The notes: a model not told the origin generated them from the letters alone. Counted from the stretch's first letter, positions 9,355 through 19,178 are shown. The stretch: DNA of 41,159 nt from CAZNXJ01 sp964577115 (GCA_964577115.1 CAZNXJ010000038.1:1-41159); one strand, 5' to 3'. Made by a program: numbers and translations.

Positions 9355-10107
9355 CGGCCCCGTTCGCCGTCACGCCCCCTTCTGAACCGCGCCCCGTTTT
9401 TCCGCCTGCGCCAGGGCGGACATAGCACCGCAGAGCTAAGTGCTAAAGGGCTTTAGCCCGAAAATGGGATTGTTTGTACCAATAGCGGTTCTATGATCAA
9501 GTGTACGTAAGAGCATTAGGAGATACGCCGGTCATGGCATGCGCATTTCTATTTATTGCACGACACGCTTGTAACGCGCGAATTGTCGCGCGCCGGCAAG
9601 CGCCACGTCTCGTGCAGCGCTGTGCCGGCGAAACCCCTGTTTCCCTCTCAGCCGGACGCGAAAAGGACTGGGCGCCAGGAGCTGAGAAAATGGGAGCCTG
9701 GGCGGGTCTGGCATTCCACGCTTGAACCGCGTCCCGCCCGGCCCGCAGTCGGCTGTCGGAAGCCGTCCACTCTGCTGACGCTTCTGACGCGAGTTTCTTA
9801 ACACGCGTCCCTTGGTTGCCGGCTCGACGTCTCGAGCGGCATTCTTCGAACCGTCCTTGACTGCGCCAATTCGATCGCAGTTCGCACCTGGAATACGACT
9901 ACGTGAATGTCACGAGTGAATAGGCGTGAAGACCATGAAACCGCGACGTCCGACTCACCAACGCCTGCGGCGGAAGACGCATAGATCATGCCTGCGGGCC
10001 CGACGCCGAAGCCTCGGTGGCTAGTGCGTTTGACGATTTCATGGGTGACCTGATGTAGTGGCCCGTCACAACGATCCCCCTCCCCTCCTACTCTCGGAGA
10101 CTGAAAC
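9355..10107. other. Intergenic region without a recognisable gene
   Basis: No reading frame here shows protein-family resemblance. Two small hairpins are visible: TCCGCC/GGCGGA with an 8-nt loop at 9401-9420, which may help end nhaP2 transcription but has no T-tract, and a near-palindrome GCTAAAG-GG-CTTTAGC at 9442-9457. The rest is probably the leader and promoter region of the downstream GreA-like/Usp pair, but I cannot name a promoter with confidence. Confidence 0.5.
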
Positions 10108-10455
10108 ATGCAACGCCACGAATCGCTTTCCGCCATGTCCACCACTTACCGAAATGAATCCCTCGTAGGCGCTCAGCCGCCTCCCGCTAAGCATTCCTCC
10201 TCGAATGCTACCGCGGACGCGGTGGAAACCGTCGCGGTGGGCTCCACGGTCGAGATCTGCTATCTCGAAAGCGGCGATCGGGACGAATATACGCTCGTTC
10301 CCCCGTCTGACGCGGACATTCGCCACAATCGCATTTCGACGTTTTCCCCCGTCGGCCGCGCCGTTTATGGACATCGGGTCGGCGACATCGTCCAAGTACA
10401 GGCTCCGTCCGGTCCCGTCGAAGTACGTATTGAATCCATTCGTAGTGACGGGTAA
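10108..10455 (+). CDS. GreA/GreB C-terminal-domain protein without the coiled coil
   Basis: A 115-aa protein. Residues 1-40 are a disordered Ser/Ala/Pro-rich leader. Residues 42-112 match the FKBP-like C-terminal domain of GreA/GreB/Rnk: VGSTVEICYLESGDRDEYTLVPP, ISTFSPVGRAVYGHRVGDIVQVQAPSGPVEVRIESI. The N-terminal coiled coil that enters the RNA polymerase secondary channel is missing, so transcript-cleavage activity is not expected. A regulator that binds RNA polymerase through the C-terminal domain is the plausible role. GGAG stands 8 nt before the ATG; a second ATG at codon 10 is possible. The universal stress gene begins 15 nt downstream, so the two probably form a stress operon. Confidence 0.8.
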   Translation: MQRHESLSAMSTTYRNESLVGAQPPPAKHSSSNATADAVETVAVGSTVEICYLESGDRDEYTLVPPSDADIRHNRISTFSPVGRAVYGHRVGDIVQVQAPSGPVEVRIESIRSDG

Positions 10456-10470
10456 GCGGAGGTATCCATC

Positions 10471-11550
10471 ATGGTCGAAGCTCTCCAGGAAGTCCGCCGT
10501 TCGCCGACCTTGACCGGTGACGGCGGCCTGCCCAACTGGAGCTCCGGGGCCTCTGGAGGCGGCTTCGACGCCTGGGAGGCCGCCTGGCGCGAGGCCGCGC
10601 AGTGGCCGGACGACGCTTTGCAGTTGTCGGAGGATCGCCCGTTTCAACGATCGATTCTGGTGCCGCTCGACGGCACCGAATTCGCCGAGCACGCGCTGCC
10701 GTATGCAGTGGCCATTGCGCGCCGCGCAGGCGTCCCAATCCGTTTGCTGCATGTGTACCCCCAGCCGCTCGACGAGCCGCTCGCGTTCCGTCTGAACGCG
10801 GTGAATTACTGGGTTCGTCAGCAGCAGCGCCGGTATCTCGGCAACGTACTGCGCCGCGTTGCCACCGCGCCGTCGCTCGAAGTGCTACCGGTTCTGCACG
10901 ATGTTGCGGGGGATACTCCCCGCGTGATCGCACAGGCCATCGCGGACTATGCACATGCCGGAGCAGATCTGATCGTGATGGCTACGCACCGGCGCGGCCG
11001 TTGGAGTCGCTTCTGGAGTAGCGGCGTCGCCGAGCGATTGGCAAGCGTAACGACGCTTCCGCTGCTGTTGGTGCGCGGGCGCAACGCGTCGCCGGACCTC
11101 ACCGTAGAACCGCCGCTCGAACGCTTGCTCCTACCGCTCGACGGCCGGCCCGGTTGCGAGCGAATTCTCGATCCCGCTCTAAAGCTGGGACGGCTAACGG
11201 GAGCCGAGTACTCACTACTCAGCATTGTCAAATCTCCGTCGCGTGCGCATCGACGCTCGCGCTGCGCCAACTTGCGCAGTGGCGACGCGCACGCGCAAAG
11301 CTACCTGCGGTCGCTCGCTGCCCGCCTCGGCCCGATGCGGCAGCACGTTCGCGTTCGCACGGCGTTCGCCAAGTCGTCCGTGGCCAACGAAATTATCTGG
11401 CAGGCCGAGCTTGGACGCTTCGATCTGATCGCGCTATCCCGGGGCGGACACACCGGCCTGCTGGACCGGTTGCTGCCAGGTGTCGCCGAACAGGTTCTTC
11501 AGCAAACTTCCATGCCGATCCTGTTCGCGCGAACGACGGACGCTGGTTGA
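10471..11550 (+). CDS. Universal stress protein with two UspA domains
   Basis: A 359-aa cytosolic protein with tandem UspA folds. Domain 1 (about 63-210) begins RSILVPLDGTEFAEHALPYA and ends with DLIVMATHRRGRWSRFWSSG ... VTTLPLLLVRG, close to the G-x2-G-x9-G-S/T ATP-binding pattern. Domain 2 (about 217-355) begins LERLLLPLDGRPGCERILDPA and ends DLIALSRGGHTGLLDRLLPG ... TSMPILFAR. The first 60 residues are low complexity. A GGAGG ribosome site lies 8 nt upstream. Usp proteins bind ATP or other nucleotides and help survival under starvation, oxidative or envelope stress; the exact job is unknown. Confidence 0.92.
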   Translation: MVEALQEVRRSPTLTGDGGLPNWSSGASGGGFDAWEAAWREAAQWPDDALQLSEDRPFQRSILVPLDGTEFAEHALPYAVAIARRAGVPIRLLHVYPQPLDEPLAFRLNAVNYWVRQQQRRYLGNVLRRVATAPSLEVLPVLHDVAGDTPRVIAQAIADYAHAGADLIVMATHRRGRWSRFWSSGVAERLASVTTLPLLLVRGRNASPDLTVEPPLERLLLPLDGRPGCERILDPALKLGRLTGAEYSLLSIVKSPSRAHRRSRCANLRSGDAHAQSYLRSLAARLGPMRQHVRVRTAFAKSSVANEIIWQAELGRFDLIALSRGGHTGLLDRLLPGVAEQVLQQTSMPILFARTTDAG

Positions 11551-11640
11551 GCAGCAGCCATTGCAAAGCGTGCGAAAGCCCCGGTGCTTTCGCGCGCGGC
11601 GTCCTTTCTTGCGGTGCTGTCCGGTCGCCCGCCTTCTCGC

Positions 11641-11952
11641 TTACCAAGGCGTCCACGAGAACCCATTGCCGCGCAGGCCAACGTCGCCCGTTGGCACGCC
11701 GAGATTCTGCATGTCGCGGGCATGGAACCCGGTTTGATATTTCGGGTGCAGCGACCGGTAGTACAGGTCGGCGGGCGCCTTGGAACCGCGTCCCGACGGG
11801 ACCACCGAATGTTGCCACGGGCGCACAGGCGCTTGATAAGCCGGATGCGCAGGACGCGGACGCGCCCACCGGCGCGGAGCGGCCTCGGCCATCGACGGCA
11901 GTACACCCGCTCCAACAAGCACGACGAGCCCCAGCATTTTCCACATTCGCAT
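11641..11952 (-). CDS. Small secreted protein of unknown function
   Basis: A 103-aa protein starting MRMWKMLGLVVLVGAGVLPS, a clear signal peptide with likely cleavage after AEA. GAGG about 8 nt upstream supports this ATG over one nine codons earlier. The mature part is short, rich in Arg, Pro, Trp and aromatic residues (RRWARPRPAHPAYQAP, YYRSLHPKYQTGF, GNGFSWTPW), with no cysteine or known motif. It converges with the universal stress gene. I do not recognise a family; small Pro/Tyr-rich exported proteins of this kind are common in planctomycetes and may be envelope components. Confidence 0.65.
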   Translation of the reverse strand: MRMWKMLGLVVLVGAGVLPSMAEAAPRRWARPRPAHPAYQAPVRPWQHSVVPSGRGSKAPADLYYRSLHPKYQTGFHARDMQNLGVPTGDVGLRGNGFSWTPW

Positions 11953-12094
11953 CGTTCGTACCTCGCAATCCATGCTCATCCAACAACCGTCTACCGGCTG
12001 ATGGTGTCTTCGTCACTCGGTACGCAGGGCCTCCATCCGGCAGCGATGCTCACGCCGAAACTTCCTCGGCCCGGTTCGGATTATGCCAGCCGTG

Positions 12095-12129
12095 GTGCAG
12101 CGGCCGATGCATTTCACCGGCCGCTGCAC
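12095..12129 (-). terminator. Hairpin after the ceramidase/dehydrogenase gene
   Basis: A perfect 11-bp stem (GTGCAGCGGCC with its complement, 13-nt loop) begins 16 nt past the stop codon of the large minus-strand gene. It has no T-tract on either side, so it may be an RNA 3'-end stabiliser or a weak terminator rather than a classical intrinsic terminator. Confidence 0.5.
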
Positions 12130-12145
12130 TGGCGTCGATTTTGCG

Positions 12146-15100
12146 CTATTCGGCGGCGCTTCCGTCTTCGCTCCCGCTGTCGTCATCCAGCACGCCTTCG
12201 AACCGGATTTCCGAGAGGAAAGTCCATTCGGAGTCATTGCGGAAATTCAACCGGACGTGGCGGGCTTTACGCCCCTCGAGTGGTACGACGACGGTGCGCT
12301 GAGCAATCTGAAACGCGCCAAGCCCATCCGGCGAATCGTCGAAGCCGGTGAATTCAATCGGCTGATCGAACGTCTGTCCGTCTTCACTGAAGGTCACCAT
12401 CAAGCGGTCTGGGGCATGAATGCCACCGGGTTGATGGTTGACACCATAGGTGATACGAACCGCTCGGAGCGGAACGCTCGTTCCCAGGTCGAATGCCAGC
12501 AGCGGCTGCGGTGCCGTACCGCTCTGCCGAAAGCCAACCCAATTGCCGTCGTCGAAGCGCTCCGTGCCAAGATTTCCATCCACAAGCTTCGGGCTCGACG
12601 GATTATCGGGATAATTCGCGTGCGGACCTGCTGCACCGAGCGCCTGATAGCGAGCGCGCAGGCCGCCCGAGGCGACGTACGCCAGGAGGTCGGACATCAT
12701 CTCCGGAGGAATTTCCTGGGCGAGGCCTTCCGGCATGTACGATTTGCCCGTGTTAATAAGCTGCTCAAGATCGCCTCGCGAGATAACGTGCTCTTTGCCT
12801 TCCTGCGCCTTCAGCGTAATGCTGCCGGCGACTTCTGCCGCGAGCATGCCCGTGATGACCTGCCCATCGATGGTTGCCGCGGCGTAGGCCGCATAGCGCT
12901 GGTCAATGGCGGCATTCGGGTCGAGAACAGCTTTCAGCAAGTAGGCCGTCGACTTGTCGCTCAGCGCCGCAAGGTCCGGACCGACCGCATGGCCAATGCC
13001 ATCTAGCTGGTGGCAAGCCGCACAATGCTTGACGAATGCTTCGCGTCCGCGCCGAGGATTCCCGCGCGTCGCGTCGACGTCCCGATACTGTTCAAACAGC
13101 TTCGCCAGCTCGGCGCTCGTCGGCGCCGCGAACAGCTCGGCCGCCCGGTTGCGCAGCTTCTCACTGCGGTGGTTAAGCAGCACTTGCCGCCGAGCTGCAT
13201 CGATCTGGCCGGCGGGGATTTCCCCTTCGGCAACGCGGTCGAGCAGCTGCTCGGCCGTGCTTTCTCGCGACAAAAGGGTATCGAGCGTCAGCGATTGGAG
13301 CGCCGGAGTTAATTGGCGCCACGACGCCAGCAGCGTATCGCTCGCAGAAGGATGCTGGATTTTTCCGAGCGTTGCAACGGCGGCCCGCTGGAGATCGGGC
13401 GGTGCCTGCGGTTCCAACCAAAACGTGAGCCGCTCGACTTCTTCCTCCAACGCATCTTTCGCGGAGAACGGCAGCAAGCCCGCGGCGGCGACACGCAGCG
13501 GCACACTCGCCGACTCGTCCTCGACGATATTGCGAGCCGCGTCGAGCATCTGCGCGAGTTGTTTCGTCTGCGCACGATCGAGTTTCGCGTCACGCCGCGT
13601 GATCGCTTCGAGCATGCCGGGGATCGACGCGAATTGCCAAAGCTCATAGGTGCCATCGCGTGCTTCGAGAATAACGTCGATCACTCCCTGCAGCGCCTCC
13701 GGCTCGCCAATGGCGGCGGCCAGATTGAGCACCTGCCCGAGCAGCGCGTTGGCGCTCGCGTTCTGATCCGCCTCCCGGTACATGCAGGCTAGCGCGACGC
13801 CGACGTTCTTGGCGTGCAAGCTGCTAAGCGCGGCTCCAACCAGGTAGGGTTCGTTACCCGCGGAGAGCGCGAGCCGCGCCAGCGGATCGCCTGTGCGCGC
13901 CGCCGGCGATTCGCCCAGGCTGTAGGCGACTTGGAGCCGGACGTGCACGTCCTCGTCATCGGCCAGTTGGATCACGGCGTCGAGTAGCGAATCGTCCTCG
14001 CCTTGTGCGAGAAACGGTTCAGCAAGCCGCACGGCGTGACGCCGCACACCAGGTGCCTCGTCTTTGAGCGCCGCGAGAACCGTGTCGCGATCGAGTGCTC
14101 CAATAGCGTCCATGGCGGCAAGTGCCTGTACGCGCACCTGTGGAGCTTCGGCGCTCCTAATCAATTTGGCCAAATGCGGTGCGGCAGACTTATCGCCACG
14201 CCAGAGCAGCTCCAGATGAGCCAGATCGCGCAGCGTTCCGTTCGACGAACGCAGCACGTCAACGAGTTCCGTCGTCGACAGATCGCGCACACGCGGGACC
14301 TTCGGCAGCTCGGCACCACGCGGAACAATGCGGTAAATGCGTCCCCGGTCGTCTCCCGCACGAACGTCGAGATTTGCCTTCACTTCGTCCGTAATGAATC
14401 GCGGGTGCTCGATGACATAGCGATACATGTCCACGACCCACAATGCGCCGTCCGGTCCCGTTCGTACCTGCACAGGGCGGAACCAATTGTCGGTCGAGGT
14501 AAGAAATTCGGTTTGTTCTTCGTTTTCGGCACGGCGGCCCTTGTACAGCGTCCCCGTGGCCGCGGGTTCGATAATCAGCCGATGCACCAATTGGTTCACC
14601 GGCTCGCAAACAAAGCTGTTGATGTAGTACTGGTCACCGAGCAGATGATCGCGGTAGATGCCGAGCCCACAGGCCGACGTGGCAACGCCGGCCGGACCGC
14701 TCAGTGCAAACTGCACTAATTGGCCACGAGGAAAGACGCGGTTCGACGGCGCCGCCCCCGTTTCCGGTGCCGGCGGAGCGATGTGGGGATTACGCGTGTA
14801 GTAGCGCTCGGTCAGCGGATAGTAGGTCAGCAGGCTCCCGTTCGTGCACCCGAACCAGTTGTCCCAGTCGTCACGCGCCCGGCCCTGCTGCGTCCGGCCG
14901 CTCACCGGTTCGACGACTTCCAGATCAGGCCGAATGCGAAAATCGCGGTTCGTTACGTCCCGCGGCTCCCCTTCGGCCGTCTTAACGTTGCCGCCAAACA
15001 AGCCGCCGGCGCCGTAGATCCAGTTATCGAGCCCGAGCGATAGGCTGTTGACGCGGGCTTGATAATTGTGCGTTTCGAAACCGGTCAGCACCTTGCGCTG

Positions 15101-16837
15101 CACGTCCGCTCGTCCATCGCCGTCCGTGTCTTCGGCATAGATCACGTCGGGCGCCGCGCAAATCAGCACGCCGTTTCGCCAGGCCATTACGCCGGTCGGG
15201 AACGGCACATTATCCAGCAGCACCGTAGCCCGGTCGTACTGCCCGTCGCCGTCGAGATCCTCGAGGTACTTGATCCGACCTCCCGGCTGATAGGCCCCGT
15301 CCAGCCCCTCCGGATAGTCGTGCATCTCGGCGACCCACAGCTTGCCGTCAGGCCCAAAATCGATGGCCACGGGATCAACGACCAGCGGTTCGCTGACGAC
15401 CAGCTCGATGTGCAACTCATCGTGTGTTTTCATCCTCGCCAGCGACTCAGCCGGTGATAGCGGACGCTTGCCGCCGGTGCGCGAGGTATCGACTTCGGAA
15501 CGCAACTTCTCTGGGGCCTGACGCGTGACCTCGTCAACGATCAGTGCTTCGACGCCGGTCGCGAGCGGTCCTGGCTGGTCGTACCACACCATCGCTCCGC
15601 CCCCTTCGTAGCCACCCTCGCGCAGGACGCGCTCGGAGGGGATGTAGCACGCCACATCGTTGCTATAGGCGGTGACCCAGAGCCGCGCGGGGTCCAGCTT
15701 GCCGCGTAGCAGCTCCGAGTAATCGACGACCACTTCGCCGCCGAGAAAGACCATTCCCAGCGATTCGCCGAAAGTCCACGTCTGCACCGGATACGTGAGC
15801 TCCGTGCGGAGCTGCTCGCCCGCGGCGATGCGGCGCAGTTGTTTTTGGGCGTGATAGCCCGCGATGCCGTCCATCTTCGCCCGCTGTTCCCACTGCTCAA
15901 CGCTGGGAATCTCGGCGAACGGGAGTGCGATTGTGTTGAACGTCACGCGGAGGTCACCGGTGACGGGCTTCAGGGGCTGTTCGAACAATCGAGCGATTTC
16001 GTTGGCAATCGACTCGCCTTGCGCTTTGGCCTCCGCGGGCCCGCCGCGTGGGTCCGGATTCTGGTCGGCGCCGCAGCCGATAATCACGAGCGCCGTCGCG
16101 TCGGGAAACCGCTCTTCGATCGCCTGGGCCGCGTAGCCAGGCCAGTCGCCACCGATGAAATTTCCGGCCCCCAGCGTAACGGCGTGGCAAGCGTAGTTAA
16201 CCAGCACGGCGATCGTCTTGCCGTTTTCATCCTCGGCACGCAGTACCGGTAGCGAATGATCGACCGGGCCTTGGGCGTTGCGCCGATTAATCGCAAAGCG
16301 CACCACGCCCGACGTCCAGTTCAGCTTGGCCGGCCGGCGATTGGCAAGCGCCTCTTTCGCGACGGCAATGAGCTTCTCGGTAAGGTGCTCCGTGTAGCCA
16401 TCGATCGCCGCCTGTTCGCGATCGGTGAAATCGCGCACAAACAGATTCGGCAGAACGTCGGTCAGCATCGGCGCGTTATGGGTGTGCGTCGAGCAGACCA
16501 CGACATTCGCTCGCTTCAGCCCATGTGATTCGGCCAGCGCCTCGGCAACCTTGTTGCTCACCGCCAACGGAACGCCGCAATTGTCGACGGCAATCATCAC
16601 CGAGGGCGTCTGCCCCTCGGTGCCGACGGCGAGCGCCCGCGCCCATAGGGGCTCCGAGACGTCGGACGTCATTCCGGTCCGGCCGGCATAGCCGCTCAGC
16701 AGCACCATGTGATTCGGCGTGATTTCGACTTTCGCGACGCCTACCAAATGGCGATCTGCGTTCTCGGCCGCCACTCCCGTCGGCCCCGCCAGGCTCGCAA
16801 TACACAGCACAAAAACAAAAACGCAACGAAAGTTCAT
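12146..16837 (-). CDS. Neutral ceramidase-like / PVC dehydrogenase / HEAT / cytochrome c fusion
   Basis: A secreted 1563-aa protein with signal peptide MNFRCVFVFVLCIASLAGP. Domains in order: neutral/alkaline non-lysosomal ceramidase-like (about 28-450; VGVAKVEITP, STHTHNAPM, NYACHAVTLG, GDWPGYAAQ, IIGCGADQNPDPRG), with the His-rich zinc site of that family apparently kept; a PVC-type 'membrane-bound dehydrogenase' beta-propeller (about 470-860; VAIDFGPDGKLWVAEMHDYP, DLDGDGQYDRATV, DTDGDGRADV, GPDGALWVVDMYR); HEAT repeats (about 870-1230); a cytochrome c with heme motif CAACH at 1272-1276 and a distal methionine candidate in KSYMPEG; and a discoidin/F5-8C-like C-terminal domain (about 1400-1545). 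The propeller-HEAT-cytochrome set is characteristic of planctomycetes and Verrucomicrobia. The protein probably degrades an external amide or sugar-lipid substrate, but this is inference. Confidence 0.9.
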   Translation of the reverse strand: MNFRCVFVFVLCIASLAGPTGVAAENADRHLVGVAKVEITPNHMVLLSGYAGRTGMTSDVSEPLWARALAVGTEGQTPSVMIAVDNCGVPLAVSNKVAEALAESHGLKRANVVVCSTHTHNAPMLTDVLPNLFVRDFTDREQAAIDGYTEHLTEKLIAVAKEALANRRPAKLNWTSGVVRFAINRRNAQGPVDHSLPVLRAEDENGKTIAVLVNYACHAVTLGAGNFIGGDWPGYAAQAIEERFPDATALVIIGCGADQNPDPRGGPAEAKAQGESIANEIARLFEQPLKPVTGDLRVTFNTIALPFAEIPSVEQWEQRAKMDGIAGYHAQKQLRRIAAGEQLRTELTYPVQTWTFGESLGMVFLGGEVVVDYSELLRGKLDPARLWVTAYSNDVACYIPSERVLREGGYEGGGAMVWYDQPGPLATGVEALIVDEVTRQAPEKLRSEVDTSRTGGKRPLSPAESLARMKTHDELHIELVVSEPLVVDPVAIDFGPDGKLWVAEMHDYPEGLDGAYQPGGRIKYLEDLDGDGQYDRATVLLDNVPFPTGVMAWRNGVLICAAPDVIYAEDTDGDGRADVQRKVLTGFETHNYQARVNSLSLGLDNWIYGAGGLFGGNVKTAEGEPRDVTNRDFRIRPDLEVVEPVSGRTQQGRARDDWDNWFGCTNGSLLTYYPLTERYYTRNPHIAPPAPETGAAPSNRVFPRGQLVQFALSGPAGVATSACGLGIYRDHLLGDQYYINSFVCEPVNQLVHRLIIEPAATGTLYKGRRAENEEQTEFLTSTDNWFRPVQVRTGPDGALWVVDMYRYVIEHPRFITDEVKANLDVRAGDDRGRIYRIVPRGAELPKVPRVRDLSTTELVDVLRSSNGTLRDLAHLELLWRGDKSAAPHLAKLIRSAEAPQVRVQALAAMDAIGALDRDTVLAALKDEAPGVRRHAVRLAEPFLAQGEDDSLLDAVIQLADDEDVHVRLQVAYSLGESPAARTGDPLARLALSAGNEPYLVGAALSSLHAKNVGVALACMYREADQNASANALLGQVLNLAAAIGEPEALQGVIDVILEARDGTYELWQFASIPGMLEAITRRDAKLDRAQTKQLAQMLDAARNIVEDESASVPLRVAAAGLLPFSAKDALEEEVERLTFWLEPQAPPDLQRAAVATLGKIQHPSASDTLLASWRQLTPALQSLTLDTLLSRESTAEQLLDRVAEGEIPAGQIDAARRQVLLNHRSEKLRNRAAELFAAPTSAELAKLFEQYRDVDATRGNPRRGREAFVKHCAACHQLDGIGHAVGPDLAALSDKSTAYLLKAVLDPNAAIDQRYAAYAAATIDGQVITGMLAAEVAGSITLKAQEGKEHVISRGDLEQLINTGKSYMPEGLAQEIPPEMMSDLLAYVASGGLRARYQALGAAGPHANYPDNPSSPKLVDGNLGTERFDDGNWVGFRQSGTAPQPLLAFDLGTSVPLRAVRITYGVNHQPGGIHAPDRLMVTFSEDGQTFDQPIEFTGFDDSPDGLGAFQIAQRTVVVPLEGRKARHVRLNFRNDSEWTFLSEIRFEGVLDDDSGSEDGSAAE

Positions 16838-17003
16838 TCAAAAAACCTCTGAACGGAGAAAAAGCAAACGGCGGAGGGCGGAAGAAAGGTTGATGCAGGA
16901 TGAAGTGCCGAGCAGCGTCCGTGAGCTGGGTCACGTTCGAGTAAACGCTGAATTGAGGAATCTAAATGGCGGCATTCATCCTTCATGGATCCATTATTCT
17001 CCA

Positions 17004-19178
17004 TCATTCACTTCCGACCGGGAAGCCGCGTTTGCGGAGCAGCGCGGCGGGATCGGCGTCACGGCCGCGGAAGGCCCGGAACCCCTCGGCTGGGTCGATC
17101 GTATCGCCTACCGACAGGATATTGTCATACAGCCGTTTGGCGACCTGCTTGTCGTAGAAACTTCCCGCCTCTTCGAACACCTCGGCGGCGTCGGCCGTCA
17201 GCACGTCCGACCACATGTAACTGTAGTATCCGGCCGAGTAACTGTCGCCGGAAAAGATGTGCGCGAACTGCGGAGTGCGATGCCGCATGACAACTTCGCG
17301 CGGCATGCCGAGCTCGGCGAGTGTCTCGCGTTCAAACGCGTCGGGATCGATCGTCACGTCGCCGGCCAGATGGAGCTTCATGTCCACCAGCGCGCTAGCC
17401 AGGTACTCGACGGTCGCGAACCCTTCATTGAATGTCGCGGCCCGCTTGATCCGCTGCACCAGCTCCTCGGGCATGGGCTCGCCCGTTTTGTAGTGGAGCG
17501 CGTATTTGTTCAGCACTTCGGGGGTCAGCAGCCAGTGCTCAAACAGTTGCGAGGGGAACTCGACGTAGTCGCGCGGCACGGAAGTGCCAGCTTGCGAGGG
17601 GTAACGGACGTTCGACGCCAGGCCGTGCAGCGCGTGTCCGAACTCGTGAAATAGCGTATCGGCGTCGTCCCACGAGATCAGCACGGGTTCGCCCTCGGCC
17701 GCTTTGACGAAGTTCGAGTTGTTCGAAACGATCGGCGTCACAGGCTGGTCGATATTTTCCTGCGAGCGGTACGCGGTCATCCAGGCGCCCGAGCGTTTGC
17801 CCTCGCGCGCGTACGGATCGAAGTACCAGAGCCCCACGTGCTGCCCATCACGTCCCGTGACTTCCCAGACGCGGACGTCGGGGTGGAACACCGGCACATC
17901 GTGGAGTTCGCGGAACTGAAAGCCAAACAGCTCGCCGGCGGCCCACATCATGCCTTCGCGCAGTTTCTCGAGCTGCATGTACGGCTTGACTTCGTTGAAG
18001 TCGAGCGCGTACTTGGCCTTGCGAACCTTCTCGGCATAGTACCGGTAGTCCCAGGGTTCAATCGTGACGCCGGGATGCTCCTCGTCGGCAATCTTCTGCA
18101 TATCGGCGACTTCTTCACGCACTCGGGCGACGGCCTTGGGCCAGACGCGCATCATCAAGTCCATGGCCGCTTCGGGCGTTTTGGCCATCTGCGGCTCGAG
18201 CCGCCAGTGAGCGTGCGTGGGGTAACCAAGCAGCTTGGCTCGCTGAGCGCGCAGGTGCAGGATCTCCGTAATGATCTGCTTGTTGTCGTGTTCATCGCCG
18301 TGATCGCCGCGGCTATAGTAGTTTCGCCAGACCTGTTCGCGCAGTGCTCGGTTATCGGCATAGGTGAGGAACGGGTCCATCGAGCTGCGCGTGTTCGTCA
18401 CGGCCCATTTGCCCGGTTGGCCTCGTTCTTTCGCCGCTTCGGCCATCGCCGCGATAACGCTCTCCGGGAGTCCCGCCAGATCCGCCTCGTCCTCGATCCA
18501 CGTCACATGTCCCTGCTCTTCGGCCAGCAAATTCTGGCTGAACTCCGTGAACAGCCGCGCGAGCCGCTGGTTGATCTGCGAGAGCTGGGTTTTCTGGCCG
18601 GCGTCGAGTTTTGCACCGCGGCGGACAAATTCCTTGTAGCGTTTTTCGAGCAGTCGCTGCTCGGCCGCCGAAAGTGTGCTCCTATCCGCCTGCTCGTACA
18701 CGGCCTCGATCCGTGCGAACAGCTTCTCATTCTGCGTGATGCTATCGGCGTGCGCCGCCAGCTTCGGGATGACCGTGCGCTCAATGTCGGGAATCGGCCC
18801 CACGTTCAAGTTCGACGCGTGCACGTCGAAGATCGACTCGAGCCGTTCGAGCGTGCGCCCGGCGCGCTCGAGCGCGACAAGGGTGTTCTCGAACGTCGGT
18901 GGATCGGGGTTGTTCGCGATCGCTTCGATTTCTTCGCGCGCCTCGGCGATGGCCGCGTCAAACGCGGCAGGAAATTGGTCGGGACGCACGAGATTCCACG
19001 GCGGGACGCCGCCGTAGGGGCCTGTCCACGGTTCGAGTAGCGTGCGGTCGGCCGTCGAGCTGTTCATGGGTTTGCGGTCCTCCTCGCCGCGCATCGTTGT
19101 CGAGTCAAGCATCGTCGTCAGCAGCAGCAGCAGTACGCCGGCCAAGAGCCGCGCCTTCGATTGAGATATTCGCGTCAT
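17004..19178 (-). CDS. M3 family metallopeptidase (Dcp/oligopeptidase A type), exported
   Basis: A 724-aa zinc peptidase. The HEXXH motif is HEFGH at 511-515, and the third ligand Glu540 lies in DYVEFPSQ, as in M3 enzymes. Other M3 blocks are present: GLWYFDPYAREGKRSGAW before the zinc site and YSYMWSDVLTADAAEVFEE near the C-terminus, with the substrate-gripping Tyr/His region (SYSAGYYSY). The chosen ATG (end 19178) gives an N-terminal hydrophobic segment (ARLLAGVLLLLLTTML), so the enzyme is probably periplasmic or lipid-anchored, like Dcp-type peptidyl-dipeptidases of planctomycetes. It would trim short peptides. It stands 166 nt upstream of the large fusion gene on the same strand. Confidence 0.93.
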   Translation of the reverse strand: MTRISQSKARLLAGVLLLLLTTMLDSTTMRGEEDRKPMNSSTADRTLLEPWTGPYGGVPPWNLVRPDQFPAAFDAAIAEAREEIEAIANNPDPPTFENTLVALERAGRTLERLESIFDVHASNLNVGPIPDIERTVIPKLAAHADSITQNEKLFARIEAVYEQADRSTLSAAEQRLLEKRYKEFVRRGAKLDAGQKTQLSQINQRLARLFTEFSQNLLAEEQGHVTWIEDEADLAGLPESVIAAMAEAAKERGQPGKWAVTNTRSSMDPFLTYADNRALREQVWRNYYSRGDHGDEHDNKQIITEILHLRAQRAKLLGYPTHAHWRLEPQMAKTPEAAMDLMMRVWPKAVARVREEVADMQKIADEEHPGVTIEPWDYRYYAEKVRKAKYALDFNEVKPYMQLEKLREGMMWAAGELFGFQFRELHDVPVFHPDVRVWEVTGRDGQHVGLWYFDPYAREGKRSGAWMTAYRSQENIDQPVTPIVSNNSNFVKAAEGEPVLISWDDADTLFHEFGHALHGLASNVRYPSQAGTSVPRDYVEFPSQLFEHWLLTPEVLNKYALHYKTGEPMPEELVQRIKRAATFNEGFATVEYLASALVDMKLHLAGDVTIDPDAFERETLAELGMPREVVMRHRTPQFAHIFSGDSYSAGYYSYMWSDVLTADAAEVFEEAGSFYDKQVAKRLYDNILSVGDTIDPAEGFRAFRGRDADPAALLRKRGFPVGSE

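Noticed and set aside
9401..9420. Intrinsic terminator of nhaP2
   Set aside because: A 6-bp hairpin is present, but the T residues precede it instead of following it on the plus strand, so it does not qualify as a standard terminator.
11154..12302. Long plus-strand open frame of 382 codons
   Set aside because: It overlaps the universal stress gene and the small secreted gene in other frames, is full of Arg/Ala/Ser, and has no family resemblance. It is a GC-rich shadow.
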